64,000 nt of DNA, taken from assembly GCA_022820025.1 (NCBI GenBank), contig JAJEGF010000025.1:247253-311252 (forward strand), written 5' to 3'. Each line of letters begins with the position of its first letter. Position 1 is the stretch's first letter. The translations under genes were made by a program, and so were the position numbers. The notes beneath the pieces were generated by a model. It was not told where the DNA came from. It did no database searches and was given only the letters and a program-made list of their open reading frames with translations. Below are positions 7,638 through 16,075 of this stretch, in pieces. This DNA is from Chloroflexota bacterium (GTDB taxonomy: Bacteria; Chloroflexota; UBA11872).

Positions 7638-8690
7638 ATGGAGAAGGTATTCGCGCTGCCCAACGGCGAGGAACTGGTGGCGAGCGTGCTGGGGCCGGGT
7701 AAAGGGCGCGGTACCACCGCGGTTCAACACGAGATATACAGCTTTCTGACCCGACCGTTCGATCCCTGGATGGTCCCGACCGAAGGCGGGTTCCTGGCGG
7801 AATTCCTGGCCGGGACGCACGACCCCTCGCTGGCCGACACGATGCTGGTCGGACGGATCGATGGGAAGGTGGTGGGGACGGCCTGGCACGGGACCGACCG
7901 CGACCTGCCCGAGATGGGCGGCTACGGGTTCGTGTTCACGGAACCGGAACAGCGTGGCAAGGGCATCGCGCAGCGGCTGACCGAACTATCGATCAACGGC
8001 TTCTGGGCGGTCGGCGGCCAGGTGAGCTACCTGGGCACCGTGAACCCGGTGGCGCAGCACATCTACGAAAAGCACGGTTACCGGCACTACAACGGGCTGA
8101 CCTATCGCGCGCTGCGGCCGGGGACGGACGCGGACACGTTTGACGAGACCTTCTTCGGCCGCGCGGGCGACGGGGAGATTCGCGACATCCGGCTGGGGGA
8201 CATCGGGGCCTACACGGGCCTAGTGATGCTGCTGGAGCCGGCCGAGTGGATCGTGCGCGACTTCACCGAGGCCATGTTCTACGTACCGCCGGCGGTGCAG
8301 GCCAGCGGCTGCCTGCGGCCGTTCTTCAACTCGATGACTCGCCACGCCGCCAGCCCGGCCAACGCCTGGAAGGTGCTGGTCAACGACCGCGGACGGCTGG
8401 TGGCCTCGGCCAACCTGTGGGCGCCCACCCACGCGCCGGTAGCCGCCAACGCGACGATGGAGTTCCAGGCCGCGCCGGCGTACGTGGACCGCGCCTGCGC
8501 GGTGATCGAAGCCGCCCTGGAGCACGCCGCCGTGAACGACGTGCGAGCTGTCCGGGCCTGCGCGGTCGGGGAAGCGCGCCTGGCGGTACTGCGCGAGGCG
8601 GGCTTTGTCGAGGAAGTCGTGCAGCCGGGCGCCCTGGACCCGGGCGACCAACGCGTGGACGTGACGGTGATGCGGCGTGACCTCGGCTGA
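7638..8690 (+). CDS. GNAT-family N-acetyltransferase, two-lobed
   Basis: A 350-residue protein. The first lobe (to about 165) has the acetyl-CoA pyrophosphate loop EQRGKGIAQRL followed by NPVAQHIYEKHGY, a typical GNAT core. The second lobe (about 180-350) ends VGEARLAVLREAGFVEE, like a second degenerate GNAT domain without a clear Q/RxxGxG/A loop. It presumably acetylates a small molecule or protein with acetyl-CoA. Its last 14 bases overlap the Rieske gene, so the two are translationally coupled. Confidence 0.78.
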   Translation: MEKVFALPNGEELVASVLGPGKGRGTTAVQHEIYSFLTRPFDPWMVPTEGGFLAEFLAGTHDPSLADTMLVGRIDGKVVGTAWHGTDRDLPEMGGYGFVFTEPEQRGKGIAQRLTELSINGFWAVGGQVSYLGTVNPVAQHIYEKHGYRHYNGLTYRALRPGTDADTFDETFFGRAGDGEIRDIRLGDIGAYTGLVMLLEPAEWIVRDFTEAMFYVPPAVQASGCLRPFFNSMTRHAASPANAWKVLVNDRGRLVASANLWAPTHAPVAANATMEFQAAPAYVDRACAVIEAALEHAAVNDVRAVRACAVGEARLAVLREAGFVEEVVQPGALDPGDQRVDVTVMRRDLG

Positions 8691-9009
8691 CGAACCGGAA
8701 TTCAAACCCGTAGGTCCGGAGTCTCTGCTGCCGCCGCCGGGGCGGCTGTCGTCGGTGTTCCTGGACAAGGCCGAGATCGTGATCGCCAACGTGGACGGGC
8801 GGTACCACGCCCTGGACGGCCTCTGCGAGCACGCCGGCTACCCACTGGCCTCAGGGCAGCTTGTCGGCTGCGAATTGACCTGCCCGCTGCACGGCTGGAT
8901 CTACGACGTAACCGACGGCTGGGTGATCAACCCACCCTTCGGCTACCGCACCCGCAGCTACAAGGTGCGGGTGACGGATGGGGTGGTGGAGGTGGCGTTG
9001 GCGGAGTAA
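8677..9009 (+). CDS. Rieske [2Fe-2S] ferredoxin
   Basis: A 110-residue stand-alone Rieske domain. The cluster ligands are in CEHAGYPL (Cys, His) and CPLHGW (Cys, His), 17 residues apart, with the usual proximal Gly/Pro loop. Proteins of this size carry electrons to oxygenases or act as small-subunit ferredoxins. No oxygenase is adjacent. It starts with GTG 8677, inside the end of the GNAT gene. Confidence 0.9.
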   Translation: MTSADEPEFKPVGPESLLPPPGRLSSVFLDKAEIVIANVDGRYHALDGLCEHAGYPLASGQLVGCELTCPLHGWIYDVTDGWVINPPFGYRTRSYKVRVTDGVVEVALAE

Positions 9010-9115
9010 GGGCGTGTCCGAGTCGAAGCGGAATGGATGCGTCGGCTGGCGTGTTGCGCGCTTGGCAGACTGTGTCGCGAGATGGCTCTAGTTTCAGTAT
9101 GCAAGGAGGGAATAT

Positions 9116-9970
9116 ATGGCTGAGGAAACAGCGGTCGACCCGGCGCCACCTATCCTTCTTAAGGAAATCTGGCCGATTGAGAATGTCAGGGAATACAAGG
9201 TCCATTTCGCACGTTGGAATAGCAGCAACCAACCTCTTGATGAGTGGATCAAGGACAGATCGCGCTGGGTAGGGTGGCAGGAGTTTCGCCCTACAAGGAA
9301 TGAATTCAGTCGCCCCTACATATTTTCTTTGATGAACTTTCGTCCCGATGGTCTTCAGACTTGGCTGTTCGGCGGCATCTTCAAGGTTCTGGAGAGGCAT
9401 TCCGACCGCTACAAGGTCGAACTCACAGACCAGGGGCAATCATTCATTGGTCGGCTAAAGCTGTGGTCGGCGTATAGGAGTCGAGCAACGAGAGTTAACT
9501 TTGAGAATCACTACGCTGGCCGCTATCCGCTGCATGTGGCAGAGGTTCTTCGCGAGCCCTTCTCAGGTCGAGCCTTCTCTGGCTACGAGAAAATCAATCT
9601 TTCCTTCTCGGAATTGGAAGTGCTCGTTCGGAACGACAGACCCGACTGGAAGACGGCCCTCGAGCATGTGAAGGGCGTCTACTTGATCACGGATACGAGT
9701 TCAAGGACAAGTCGACACTATGTTGGCTCAGCGTACGGTGACGATGGGATTTGGTCGCGGTGGCGAAGCTACGTTGACACGGTGCATGGCGGCAATGCGG
9801 AGCTCCGGCAGTTGGCGGAGGCGAAGGGTCTTGCCCACTGCCGGGCAAACTTCCGCTTCGCGCTACTCGAATACCTGCCGGCCTATGCGCTCGACGAGAC
9901 TGTTCTGGCTCGGGAGACCCACTGGAAACAGGTCCTTTTGAGCCGCGAGTTCGGGCTCAACCAGAACTGA
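9116..9970 (+). CDS. GIY-YIG nuclease-domain protein with unique N-terminus
   Basis: A 284-residue protein. The C-terminal third (about 185-284) carries KGVYLITD, then YVGSAYGDDGIWSRWRSY, the GIY-YIG core with its conserved Arg, and LLEYLPAYALDETVLARE, where a Glu could complete the active site. The N-terminal 180 residues (FSRPYIFSLMNFRPDGLQTW region) form a separate domain I do not recognise by name; it also occurs in some GIY-YIG proteins. Base composition is visibly lower in GC (about half) than in the neighbours, and AGGAGGGAA precedes the ATG. Horizontal acquisition is likely. The role could be in DNA restriction, repair or mobile-element biology. Confidence 0.75.
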   Translation: MAEETAVDPAPPILLKEIWPIENVREYKVHFARWNSSNQPLDEWIKDRSRWVGWQEFRPTRNEFSRPYIFSLMNFRPDGLQTWLFGGIFKVLERHSDRYKVELTDQGQSFIGRLKLWSAYRSRATRVNFENHYAGRYPLHVAEVLREPFSGRAFSGYEKINLSFSELEVLVRNDRPDWKTALEHVKGVYLITDTSSRTSRHYVGSAYGDDGIWSRWRSYVDTVHGGNAELRQLAEAKGLAHCRANFRFALLEYLPAYALDETVLARETHWKQVLLSREFGLNQN

Positions 9971-10121
9971 CGGTCTTCAAACGGATCGTGCGCTGCTCGC
10001 GTCGGCAGCCGTCCAACATCGAGTACGAAGGCTCGGCTCACCAATGACACTGACCAACACTCGCTAGAATCCTGTACGGGCGGCGTGACAACACTTCAAC
10101 CTTCACCTGGAGAAACGTCCA

Positions 10122-10358
10122 ATGGCCGACCCGAGTAGCAACGCCACGGCGCTGACCCGCATCGAATTGCGCGAGGAACTGCACCGCAGCCTCGTGCAGT
10201 TCGCTACGAAAGCGGACTACGCTGACCTGCGTGGCGAGTTGAAGTCCGAGATTGCCAATCTGCGGGCCGATCTGATCATGTGGTTCACTGGCCTGATGCT
10301 GGGCTCGGTGGCGACGGCCGTCGCAATCGCGGTTGCCGCGGACCGCTTATTTGGTTAG
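10122..10358 (+). CDS. Small coiled-coil membrane protein, copy 1
   Basis: 78 residues. The N-terminal MADPS and an amphipathic LREELHRSL-type helix are followed by ADLRGELKSEIANLRADL, a short coiled coil, then one transmembrane helix (MLGSVATAVAIAVAADRLFG). It resembles small CCDC90/DUF1640-like anchors in layout. It is about 65% identical to the next gene by eye, so the two arose by tandem duplication. Function unknown. Confidence 0.72.
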   Translation: MADPSSNATALTRIELREELHRSLVQFATKADYADLRGELKSEIANLRADLIMWFTGLMLGSVATAVAIAVAADRLFG

Positions 10359-10466
10359 CTCGCCGAAACCCCAGCGACTCGGCATCGACGGTCGTGCGCA
10401 CAACCGTCGCTGGCCGGGATTCTTCCCAGGGCGTCGAGGCAGCACTTCTACAAGGGGGACGTCCGA

Positions 10467-10736
10467 ATGGCCGACCCGAGCATTGGCGTGGCTACGCTGA
10501 CCCGCACTGACCTGCGCGAGGAGTTGGACCGCAGCCTTGCGCACTTCGCGACCAAGGAAGACCTCGCTGCTCAGCGCGCCGATCTCATGACTGAGATCGC
10601 CAATCTGCGCGGCGAAATGAAGGCGGAATTCGCCAGACTGCGGGCCGATCTGATCAAGTGGATGATTGGCTTGATGCTTGGTTCGGTGACTGCCGCCGTC
10701 GCCATCGCGGTCGCGGTCGACCGCTTCTTCGGCTAG
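10467..10736 (+). CDS. Small coiled-coil membrane protein, copy 2
   Basis: 89 residues, paralogous to the gene 108 bases upstream. It shares the start MADPS, the LREEL-DRSLAHFATK helix and the terminal membrane helix MLGSVTAAVAIAVAVDRFFG. The coiled coil is about 11 residues longer (extra GEMKAEFARLRADL heptads), so the copies differ by one coiled-coil unit. AAGGGGGACG lies before the ATG. Tail-to-tail with ileS. Function unknown. Confidence 0.75.
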   Translation: MADPSIGVATLTRTDLREELDRSLAHFATKEDLAAQRADLMTEIANLRGEMKAEFARLRADLIKWMIGLMLGSVTAAVAIAVAVDRFFG

Positions 10737-10780
10737 GGCGTCAGCAGCTCAGCTCCTCGGCGGCGACGGTCGGTCCGAGC

Positions 10781-13700
10781 TCAGGTTCGGGTCAGGCGCA
10801 CCGTAACGGGAACACCGTTCAGGGTCGGGGCGGCCTCGGCGGCACGCTCCGGTGGCGAGCCTTCGTTGACCTCGACGGCCAGAACCTCGGCGGCGATTTC
10901 GGACTCGTGCGCGGCCAGGGTTTCGTGCAGCGCCGCCGGGCCGTCGAGCCAGAGCTTTATCCGGTCTGAGACTTCCAGGCCGGCGTCGCGGCGGAGGCCC
11001 TGGGTGGCGTGGACGAGTTCGCGGGCGAGGCCTTCGCGGGCCAGTTCGTCGTCGATGTCGGTGGCGATGGCGACGATGACGCCGTCCTGTTCGGCGACGC
11101 CGAAGCCTTCGCGGGGCGTGCGGCGGACATCCAGGTCGCCGGGTTCCAGGGTCTCGTTTACTCCTTCAACTTCGATGTGGAGCGAACCGAGCTCGTCCAA
11201 CTCACGCACGGCCGCCGGCGCGTCAAGCGCGTCCAGCGCGGCGGCGACCTCGCGGACGTGGCGGCCGAAGCGTGGGCCAAGTGCGCGGTAGTTCGGACGA
11301 ACCTGGTAGTCCACCAGTTCGTGCTCGGAGGTCATGCGCCGAAGTTCCTTGACATTCAATTCGTCGAGGACGTGCGGTTGTAGCGCAGTCACGGCGTCCC
11401 AATCGGCGTCGTCGGCGACCCGAACCAGGGCCGAGCGCAGCGGCTGGCGGAGCTTGACGTTGGCGCTGTTGCGGGCGGCGCGGCCGGCGCGCACGACCTG
11501 CTGGGCCAGGGCCATGGCCGCGTCCAGGTCGGGGTCGCGCAGCGTGTCGTCGGCTTCGGGCCAGTCGGTGAGATGGACGCTGCCCGGCGCCTCGGGGTCG
11601 GCGCGGCGGACGAGGTTCTGGTAGATGTCGTCGGTCCAGAAGGGCATGACCGGGGCCAGCAGGCGCACCAACGAGGTCAGCAATTCATACAGCGTCTGGT
11701 AGGCAGCCTGCTTGTCGTCGTCGGAATCCGATTTCCAGTAGCGGCGGCGTCCGCGGCGCACGTACCAGTTGGACAACTCCTCGATGAACTCCTGGGCGGC
11801 CTGCACGCCGCGATGGACGAGGTAGTCGTCCAGCGAGGCGGTCATGGTGTCGATGAGGCCTTGCAGGCGTGAGAGCGCCCAGCGGTCCAAGTCGGGGCGT
11901 TCGGCCACGGGGATGCGCGGCGCCGTGGGGTCGAAGCCGTCCAGCCGCGCGTAGGTCACGAAGAACGAGTAGACGTTCCAAAGCGTGAGCATGCGGCGCT
12001 TGACTTCGGTGGCCGGGCCGTAGCCGAAGTTGATGTTGTACAGCGGGTTGTGCCCGGCATACAGCCATCGCATCACGTCCGCGCCCATGCGCTCGGCGGC
12101 CTCGCCAAAGTCGATGGCGTTGCCCCAACTCTTGTGCATCGCGCGGCCGGTCTCGTCGTTGAGCTTCTCGTAGACGAAGACGGACTGGTAGGGCGACTGG
12201 TTCTGGATGGTGACGCTCATGAAGAGCATGGAGTAGAACCAGAGCCGGATCTGCTCGCGCATCTCGGTGATGAAGTCGGCCGGATACCAGTTCTCGAACT
12301 CCGCGCTGTTTTGCAGGTAGCCGAGGGTCGAGAAGGGCACGATGCCGGCGTCCAGCCAGGCGTCGCCGACGGCGTCGATGCGGTTAGTCGGCGCCTCGCA
12401 GGACTCGCAGCGGATCGTCACGCGGTCGATCCAGGGCCGGTGCAGTTCGCGCAGTTGATCCAAGCCCTCGATGGCCCGATCTTCGAGGTGGGCCTTCGAA
12501 CCGATCACCGTCAGGTGGCCGCAGGACTGGCAGGGGTAGAAGGGCAGGGGCAGACCCCAGTAGCGGCGGCGGGAGATGTTCCAGTCGCCCATGTTGCGCA
12601 GCCAGTCGGCCATGCGCGCCCCGGCGTACTCGGGCGTCCAGTTGACGGTGGCCGCGGCGTCGAGCATGGGCTGGCGGACTTCGTCGGCGCGGATGAACCA
12701 CTCGTCGTCCACCCGAAACACCAGTTCCTCCTGGCAGCGCCAGCAGTGCGGGTAGCGGTGGGTGTAGGTGTGGTGGCGATGGAGCAGGCCGCGCTGGCGC
12801 AGGTCGGCGACGACGTCGTCGGCGACTTCGCGGGCGTCGCGGCCGGTTAGCCAGTCGTAGCCGGCGGTGTAGGCGCCGTTCTCGTCGATGGGCACCAGGA
12901 CTTCGAGCCCCAGGTCCTGGCCGAGGCGGAAGTCCTCCTCACCGGCGCCCGGCGCGATGTGCACAACGCCGGTGCCCTCGTCCGCGCCAACATCGGTCCA
13001 GGGGATGACCCGGTGTGTCACGCCATGCACGGCCGGCAGGTCATCGAAGGGGCCGTCGTAGGTCAGGTCCAGCAGGTCGGCGCCCTGGCGCCAGGCCACG
13101 ACGTCGGCGTCGACTCCAAAGACCTCAGGCATCGCGGCCTCCGCCAGCAGGTAACGACCGTCGTCCGCCGCCACCTCCACGTAGGTCAAGTCGGGATGGA
13201 CGGCCGCCGCCACGTTGGCGGCCAGGGTCCAGGGCGTGGTGGTCCAGATCAGCAGCCAGGTGCCGGGGCGTCCGTGGATCGGCAGTCGCACGTAGACGGC
13301 GTCGTGCTCGACTTCCTCGTAGGTGTCGATCAGTTCGTGCTGCGAGAGCGCGGTGCCGCAGCGGGCGCACCAGGGCATGGCGCGCTGCGCCGCCGCAATC
13401 CAGCCGCGTTCGTTGCAGCGCCGCAGGAAGTGCCAGATGTGCTCGATGTTGGTGTCGGAATGCGTGAAATAGGAGTCGTCCCAGTCCATCCACTGCCCCA
13501 GCCGCACGGACTGCTGCGTCTGCACGCCCGAGAACTTCTCCACGCGCTCGCGGCAGGCGTCGGCGAAGGATTCAAGGCCGAATTCCTCGATGTCTCGCTT
13601 GGAGTTGAAGCCGAGGTCCTTCTCGACCTCCACTTCCAGCCAGAGCCCCTGGCAGTCGAAGCCGTTCTGGTAGCGCTGGTGGTAGCCGCGCATGGCGCGG

Positions 13701-13951
13701 TAACGCTGGTAGACGTCCTTGTAGGTGCGGCCCCAGGCGTGGTGGACGCCCATCGGGTTGTTGGCAGTGATGGGGCCGTCGAAGAACGACCAGCGCTGCC
13801 CGTCGGCATTCTTGGCGCGCAGCCGGTTGAACGTGTCTTCCGCGGCCCAGAGGTCCAGCATCCGCCGTTCCATGGACGGGAAGTCCAGTTCGTCCGGCAG
13901 CGGCTCAAACGCGGACATGGGCTTCGTGGGGCTTGAGGTGTCGTCACTCAT
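10781..13951 (-). CDS. ileS: Isoleucyl-tRNA synthetase
   Basis: A 1056-residue class Ia synthetase that charges tRNA-Ile. The HIGH-like motif is VHHAWG (residues 69-74). The CP1 editing domain spans about 200-400 (WTTTPWTLAAN near 236-246). Cys pairs at CARC (195-198), CWRC (403-406), CQSC (474-477) and CESC (515-518) suggest zinc sites. The KMSKS loop is unusual: RAMHKSWGN (603-611), retaining only the second Lys. The anticodon-binding domain and a long C-terminal extension follow. It starts 4 bases after alaX and shares its T-box leader. Confidence 0.96.
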   Translation of the reverse strand: MSDDTSSPTKPMSAFEPLPDELDFPSMERRMLDLWAAEDTFNRLRAKNADGQRWSFFDGPITANNPMGVHHAWGRTYKDVYQRYRAMRGYHQRYQNGFDCQGLWLEVEVEKDLGFNSKRDIEEFGLESFADACRERVEKFSGVQTQQSVRLGQWMDWDDSYFTHSDTNIEHIWHFLRRCNERGWIAAAQRAMPWCARCGTALSQHELIDTYEEVEHDAVYVRLPIHGRPGTWLLIWTTTPWTLAANVAAAVHPDLTYVEVAADDGRYLLAEAAMPEVFGVDADVVAWRQGADLLDLTYDGPFDDLPAVHGVTHRVIPWTDVGADEGTGVVHIAPGAGEEDFRLGQDLGLEVLVPIDENGAYTAGYDWLTGRDAREVADDVVADLRQRGLLHRHHTYTHRYPHCWRCQEELVFRVDDEWFIRADEVRQPMLDAAATVNWTPEYAGARMADWLRNMGDWNISRRRYWGLPLPFYPCQSCGHLTVIGSKAHLEDRAIEGLDQLRELHRPWIDRVTIRCESCEAPTNRIDAVGDAWLDAGIVPFSTLGYLQNSAEFENWYPADFITEMREQIRLWFYSMLFMSVTIQNQSPYQSVFVYEKLNDETGRAMHKSWGNAIDFGEAAERMGADVMRWLYAGHNPLYNINFGYGPATEVKRRMLTLWNVYSFFVTYARLDGFDPTAPRIPVAERPDLDRWALSRLQGLIDTMTASLDDYLVHRGVQAAQEFIEELSNWYVRRGRRRYWKSDSDDDKQAAYQTLYELLTSLVRLLAPVMPFWTDDIYQNLVRRADPEAPGSVHLTDWPEADDTLRDPDLDAAMALAQQVVRAGRAARNSANVKLRQPLRSALVRVADDADWDAVTALQPHVLDELNVKELRRMTSEHELVDYQVRPNYRALGPRFGRHVREVAAALDALDAPAAVRELDELGSLHIEVEGVNETLEPGDLDVRRTPREGFGVAEQDGVIVAIATDIDDELAREGLARELVHATQGLRRDAGLEVSDRIKLWLDGPAALHETLAAHESEIAAEVLAVEVNEGSPPERAAEAAPTLNGVPVTVRLTRT

Positions 13952-13955
13952 GGGG

Positions 13956-14678
13956 TCAGTCCGTCAGGGCGATTTCGAGGCGGCGGTTGATGCGCCCCTT
14001 GTTGGCGGCGTTGATGATGGCGACGCGGCCGACCTCGTCGGTGTTGGCGACGTGCGTGCCGCCGTCGGCCTGGCGGTCCAGGCCCTCGATTTCCACGATG
14101 CGGATGTTGGCGATGTGGGCGGGGACCAGGTTGACGTGGGTGCGGATCAGGTCGGGCAGTTCCAGGGCTTCGGCGCGGGGCAGTTCGTAGGCGCGCACGG
14201 GCCGGGCGGCGGCCAGTTCGGCGTTGAGACGCTCCTCGATCTCGTCGCGCACTTCGTTAATCCGGATGCCTTCCAGCGAGAAGTCCATGCGGGCCTTGCC
14301 ACCGTCGTCGTAGATGTGGCTGCCGGTCACATCGGCCTGCCAGCCGGTCCAGACCACGCCGGAAAGGGCATGCAGCGCGGTGTGCAGGCGCATGAAGGCG
14401 TAACGCAGGTCCCAGTCCAGGTGACCGGTAACGGCGGTTCCGGCCGGCGGCGATTCGCCCTCCAGCCGGTGGACGATGTCCCCGCCCTGGCGGCGCACGG
14501 CGGTTACCGGCCAGACCTGCCCATGGGCGCGCAGTTCGCCGACGTCGGTGGGCTGCCCGCCGCCGTGCGGATAGAAGGCCGTACGGTCCAGCGCCACCCC
14601 GTCCGGCCGCACGGCCGTGACCGTGGCCTCGAAGTCGCGCAGGTAGCTGTCGGCGTAGAACAGTGCTTCGGTCGCCAT
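13956..14678 (-). CDS. alaX: AlaX-type alanyl-tRNA editing protein
   Basis: A 240-residue free-standing homologue of the AlaRS editing domain, which removes Ser or Gly from mischarged tRNA-Ala. FYPHGGGQPTDVG (36-48) is the domain signature. Zinc ligands are HTALH (99-103) and a His in GGTHVANT (206-213). The usual Cys before GGTH is Asp205 here, so the metal site or the substrate may differ. It is the first gene of an operon with ileS, directly behind a T-box leader and its terminator. GGGAGCG lies about 6 bases before the ATG. Confidence 0.88.
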   Translation of the reverse strand: MATEALFYADSYLRDFEATVTAVRPDGVALDRTAFYPHGGGQPTDVGELRAHGQVWPVTAVRRQGGDIVHRLEGESPPAGTAVTGHLDWDLRYAFMRLHTALHALSGVVWTGWQADVTGSHIYDDGGKARMDFSLEGIRINEVRDEIEERLNAELAAARPVRAYELPRAEALELPDLIRTHVNLVPAHIANIRIVEIEGLDRQADGGTHVANTDEVGRVAIINAANKGRINRRLEIALTD

Positions 14679-14683
14679 CTCGC

Positions 14684-14960
14684 TCCCACAAAGAAAAAAC
14701 CCGTCCCCGACGGGACGGGTCGAAAAACCCGCGGTACCACCCGCGTTGCGCGGCCACGAGGACCGCGCCGCTCACCCGGCACGCGCCGCGAGGCGGATGC
14801 CGTTGCGCCGATTACGGAGCGCAACTCCGTCCGGTTCTACCAGCCCCTGGGGCCTTCGACCGGCGGCTCGGGAAGGATGTTCCAGCGGGACCCTGACCGC
14901 CCGGCTTCCACCGTCCCGGGCTCGCTGCGGCGGGCCGCCCGCCAAACGCGTTTCCGTCAA
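14684..14960 (-). promoter_or_regulatory. T-box riboswitch leader, Ile (AUC) specifier
   Basis: On the minus strand upstream of alaX the T-box core GGGTGGTACCGCGGG (about 14743-14728) is followed by an intrinsic terminator. Stem I elements are recognisable: AGCGAGC (about 14926), GGTGGAAGC (about 14911), and the specifier loop GGAAC-ATC (specifier ATC at 14878-14876) followed by CCGAGCC. An AUC specifier means uncharged tRNA-Ile should pair with it and trigger readthrough. The 5' boundary is approximate. Confidence 0.9.
14694..14720 (-). terminator. Intrinsic terminator of the T-box leader
   Basis: On the minus strand ACCCGTCCC and GGGACGGGT form a 9-bp stem (14720-14712 with 14707-14699) with a 4-base loop. 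It runs straight into six T residues (14699-14694). This is the terminator that competes with the T-box antiterminator. Confidence 0.9.
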
Positions 14961-15018
14961 CGCCTTTGCTACAGGGATGGAGTGTCGCCGCCGACTTTGC
15001 GACGGTCAAGACTTTGAG

Positions 15019-15074
15019 CAGTGGCTGGTGGTCAGTGGCTAGTGAAGCGACTGGCCGCCGATCACCAGCCACTG
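15019..15074. repeat. Inverted and direct repeat between T-box leader and ABC operon
   Basis: CAGTGGCTGGTG (15019-15030) is perfectly complementary to CACCAGCCACTG (15063-15074). A degenerate direct copy, CAGTGGCTAGTG, starts at 15033. The element lies just after the end of the minus-strand ABC permease gene and may act as its terminator, or be a dispersed intergenic repeat. Confidence 0.6.
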
Positions 15075-15089
15075 ACTACCGGTCGCCGG

Positions 15090-15992
15090 CTACTCCCCCT
15101 TTGCGCCGGCGATATCGCGGCGCTGGAAGATCCAGAAGGACAGGCCGCTGAGGACCACGATGTAGGCCAGCGAGACGAGGAAGCCCTGCAGGGCTTCGGG
15201 TTGCATGGCGAGGACCGCGGCTTCGCCAAACGACTCGTCGCCGCCACCGGAAAAGAGCGCGCCGCCGGTGGTGCCCAGCCAGCCGCCGACCGCCTGGCCG
15301 AGGACGAAGCCGGATATCCGCTCGAACCAGTCGAAGTTGGTCAGGATGCTGAGCACGATGCCCTCGGCCACGGCATAGCCGAGCGCCAGCCCGATAGCCG
15401 TGCCGGAGGACGTGGTAACGACGGCGAAGAACAGACCCAGCGCCACGTACGGCAGCAACCCAAAGATGGCCTTACCGAACGTGCGCCCCACCTCGACCCA
15501 TTCCGCCGACTCGGCAAGCCAACTGCCGCCTTCCAATGTCAGCGAGGCGATGAAGCTGCTCAGCGCCATGCTGAGGGCCCCGACGATCAGCGCGCCAACG
15601 CCCAGGAGGGCGACGAGCAGCAGCTTGGAGGCCAGCAATTGCCAGCGCCCGGCGCCGCGCGTCAGGACCGTGCGCACCGTGCCCCAGCCGTACTCGGTGC
15701 CGGTCAACGAGGCGGCCAGGATCATGATGAGGATGATGCTGAACCCGTGCGAGATCGCGAGCCCGATCACCGCGTTGTTTGGAAAGGCCAGGAGTCCCAG
15801 GAAGTCTCCGCTGACGCTGGCGGTGCCGCCGTCGCCCAGCGTCACCTCGTCGCCGACGCGGAACAAGGCATAGGCGCTCCAGAACGTGATTTGCAACAGC
15901 AGCACGCTGACGAACAGCAGAATCCAGGGCATGCGCCGGCGGCGCAGCTTGAACCACTCCCAGCGGGTGAGGGACAGGGTTTCAGCAATCAT
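15090..15992 (-). CDS. ABC-2 type transporter permease
   Basis: About 300 residues. The start MIAETLSLTRWEWFKLRRRR is a cytoplasmic amphipathic segment, followed by TM1 (MPWILLFVSVLLLQITFW), an extracytoplasmic loop and about five more membrane helices. GTEYGWGTVRTVLTRGAGR is the conserved ABC-2 exporter segment. The tail FQRRDIAGAKGE is shared with the next permease. ATG 15992 follows AAGAGGGA. It forms a heterodimeric exporter with the paralogue upstream and the ATPase before that. Substrate unknown. Confidence 0.85.
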   Translation of the reverse strand: MIAETLSLTRWEWFKLRRRRMPWILLFVSVLLLQITFWSAYALFRVGDEVTLGDGGTASVSGDFLGLLAFPNNAVIGLAISHGFSIILIMILAASLTGTEYGWGTVRTVLTRGAGRWQLLASKLLLVALLGVGALIVGALSMALSSFIASLTLEGGSWLAESAEWVEVGRTFGKAIFGLLPYVALGLFFAVVTTSSGTAIGLALGYAVAEGIVLSILTNFDWFERISGFVLGQAVGGWLGTTGGALFSGGGDESFGEAAVLAMQPEALQGFLVSLAYIVVLSGLSFWIFQRRDIAGAKGE

Positions 15993-16075
15993 TTGGGCCG
16001 TTCCCTCTTTTGATAAGGAGAGTTCAGGAGGTCGAGCGCAGCGAATGTGCGGGGCGCATTGTCCTGCATGGGCCG

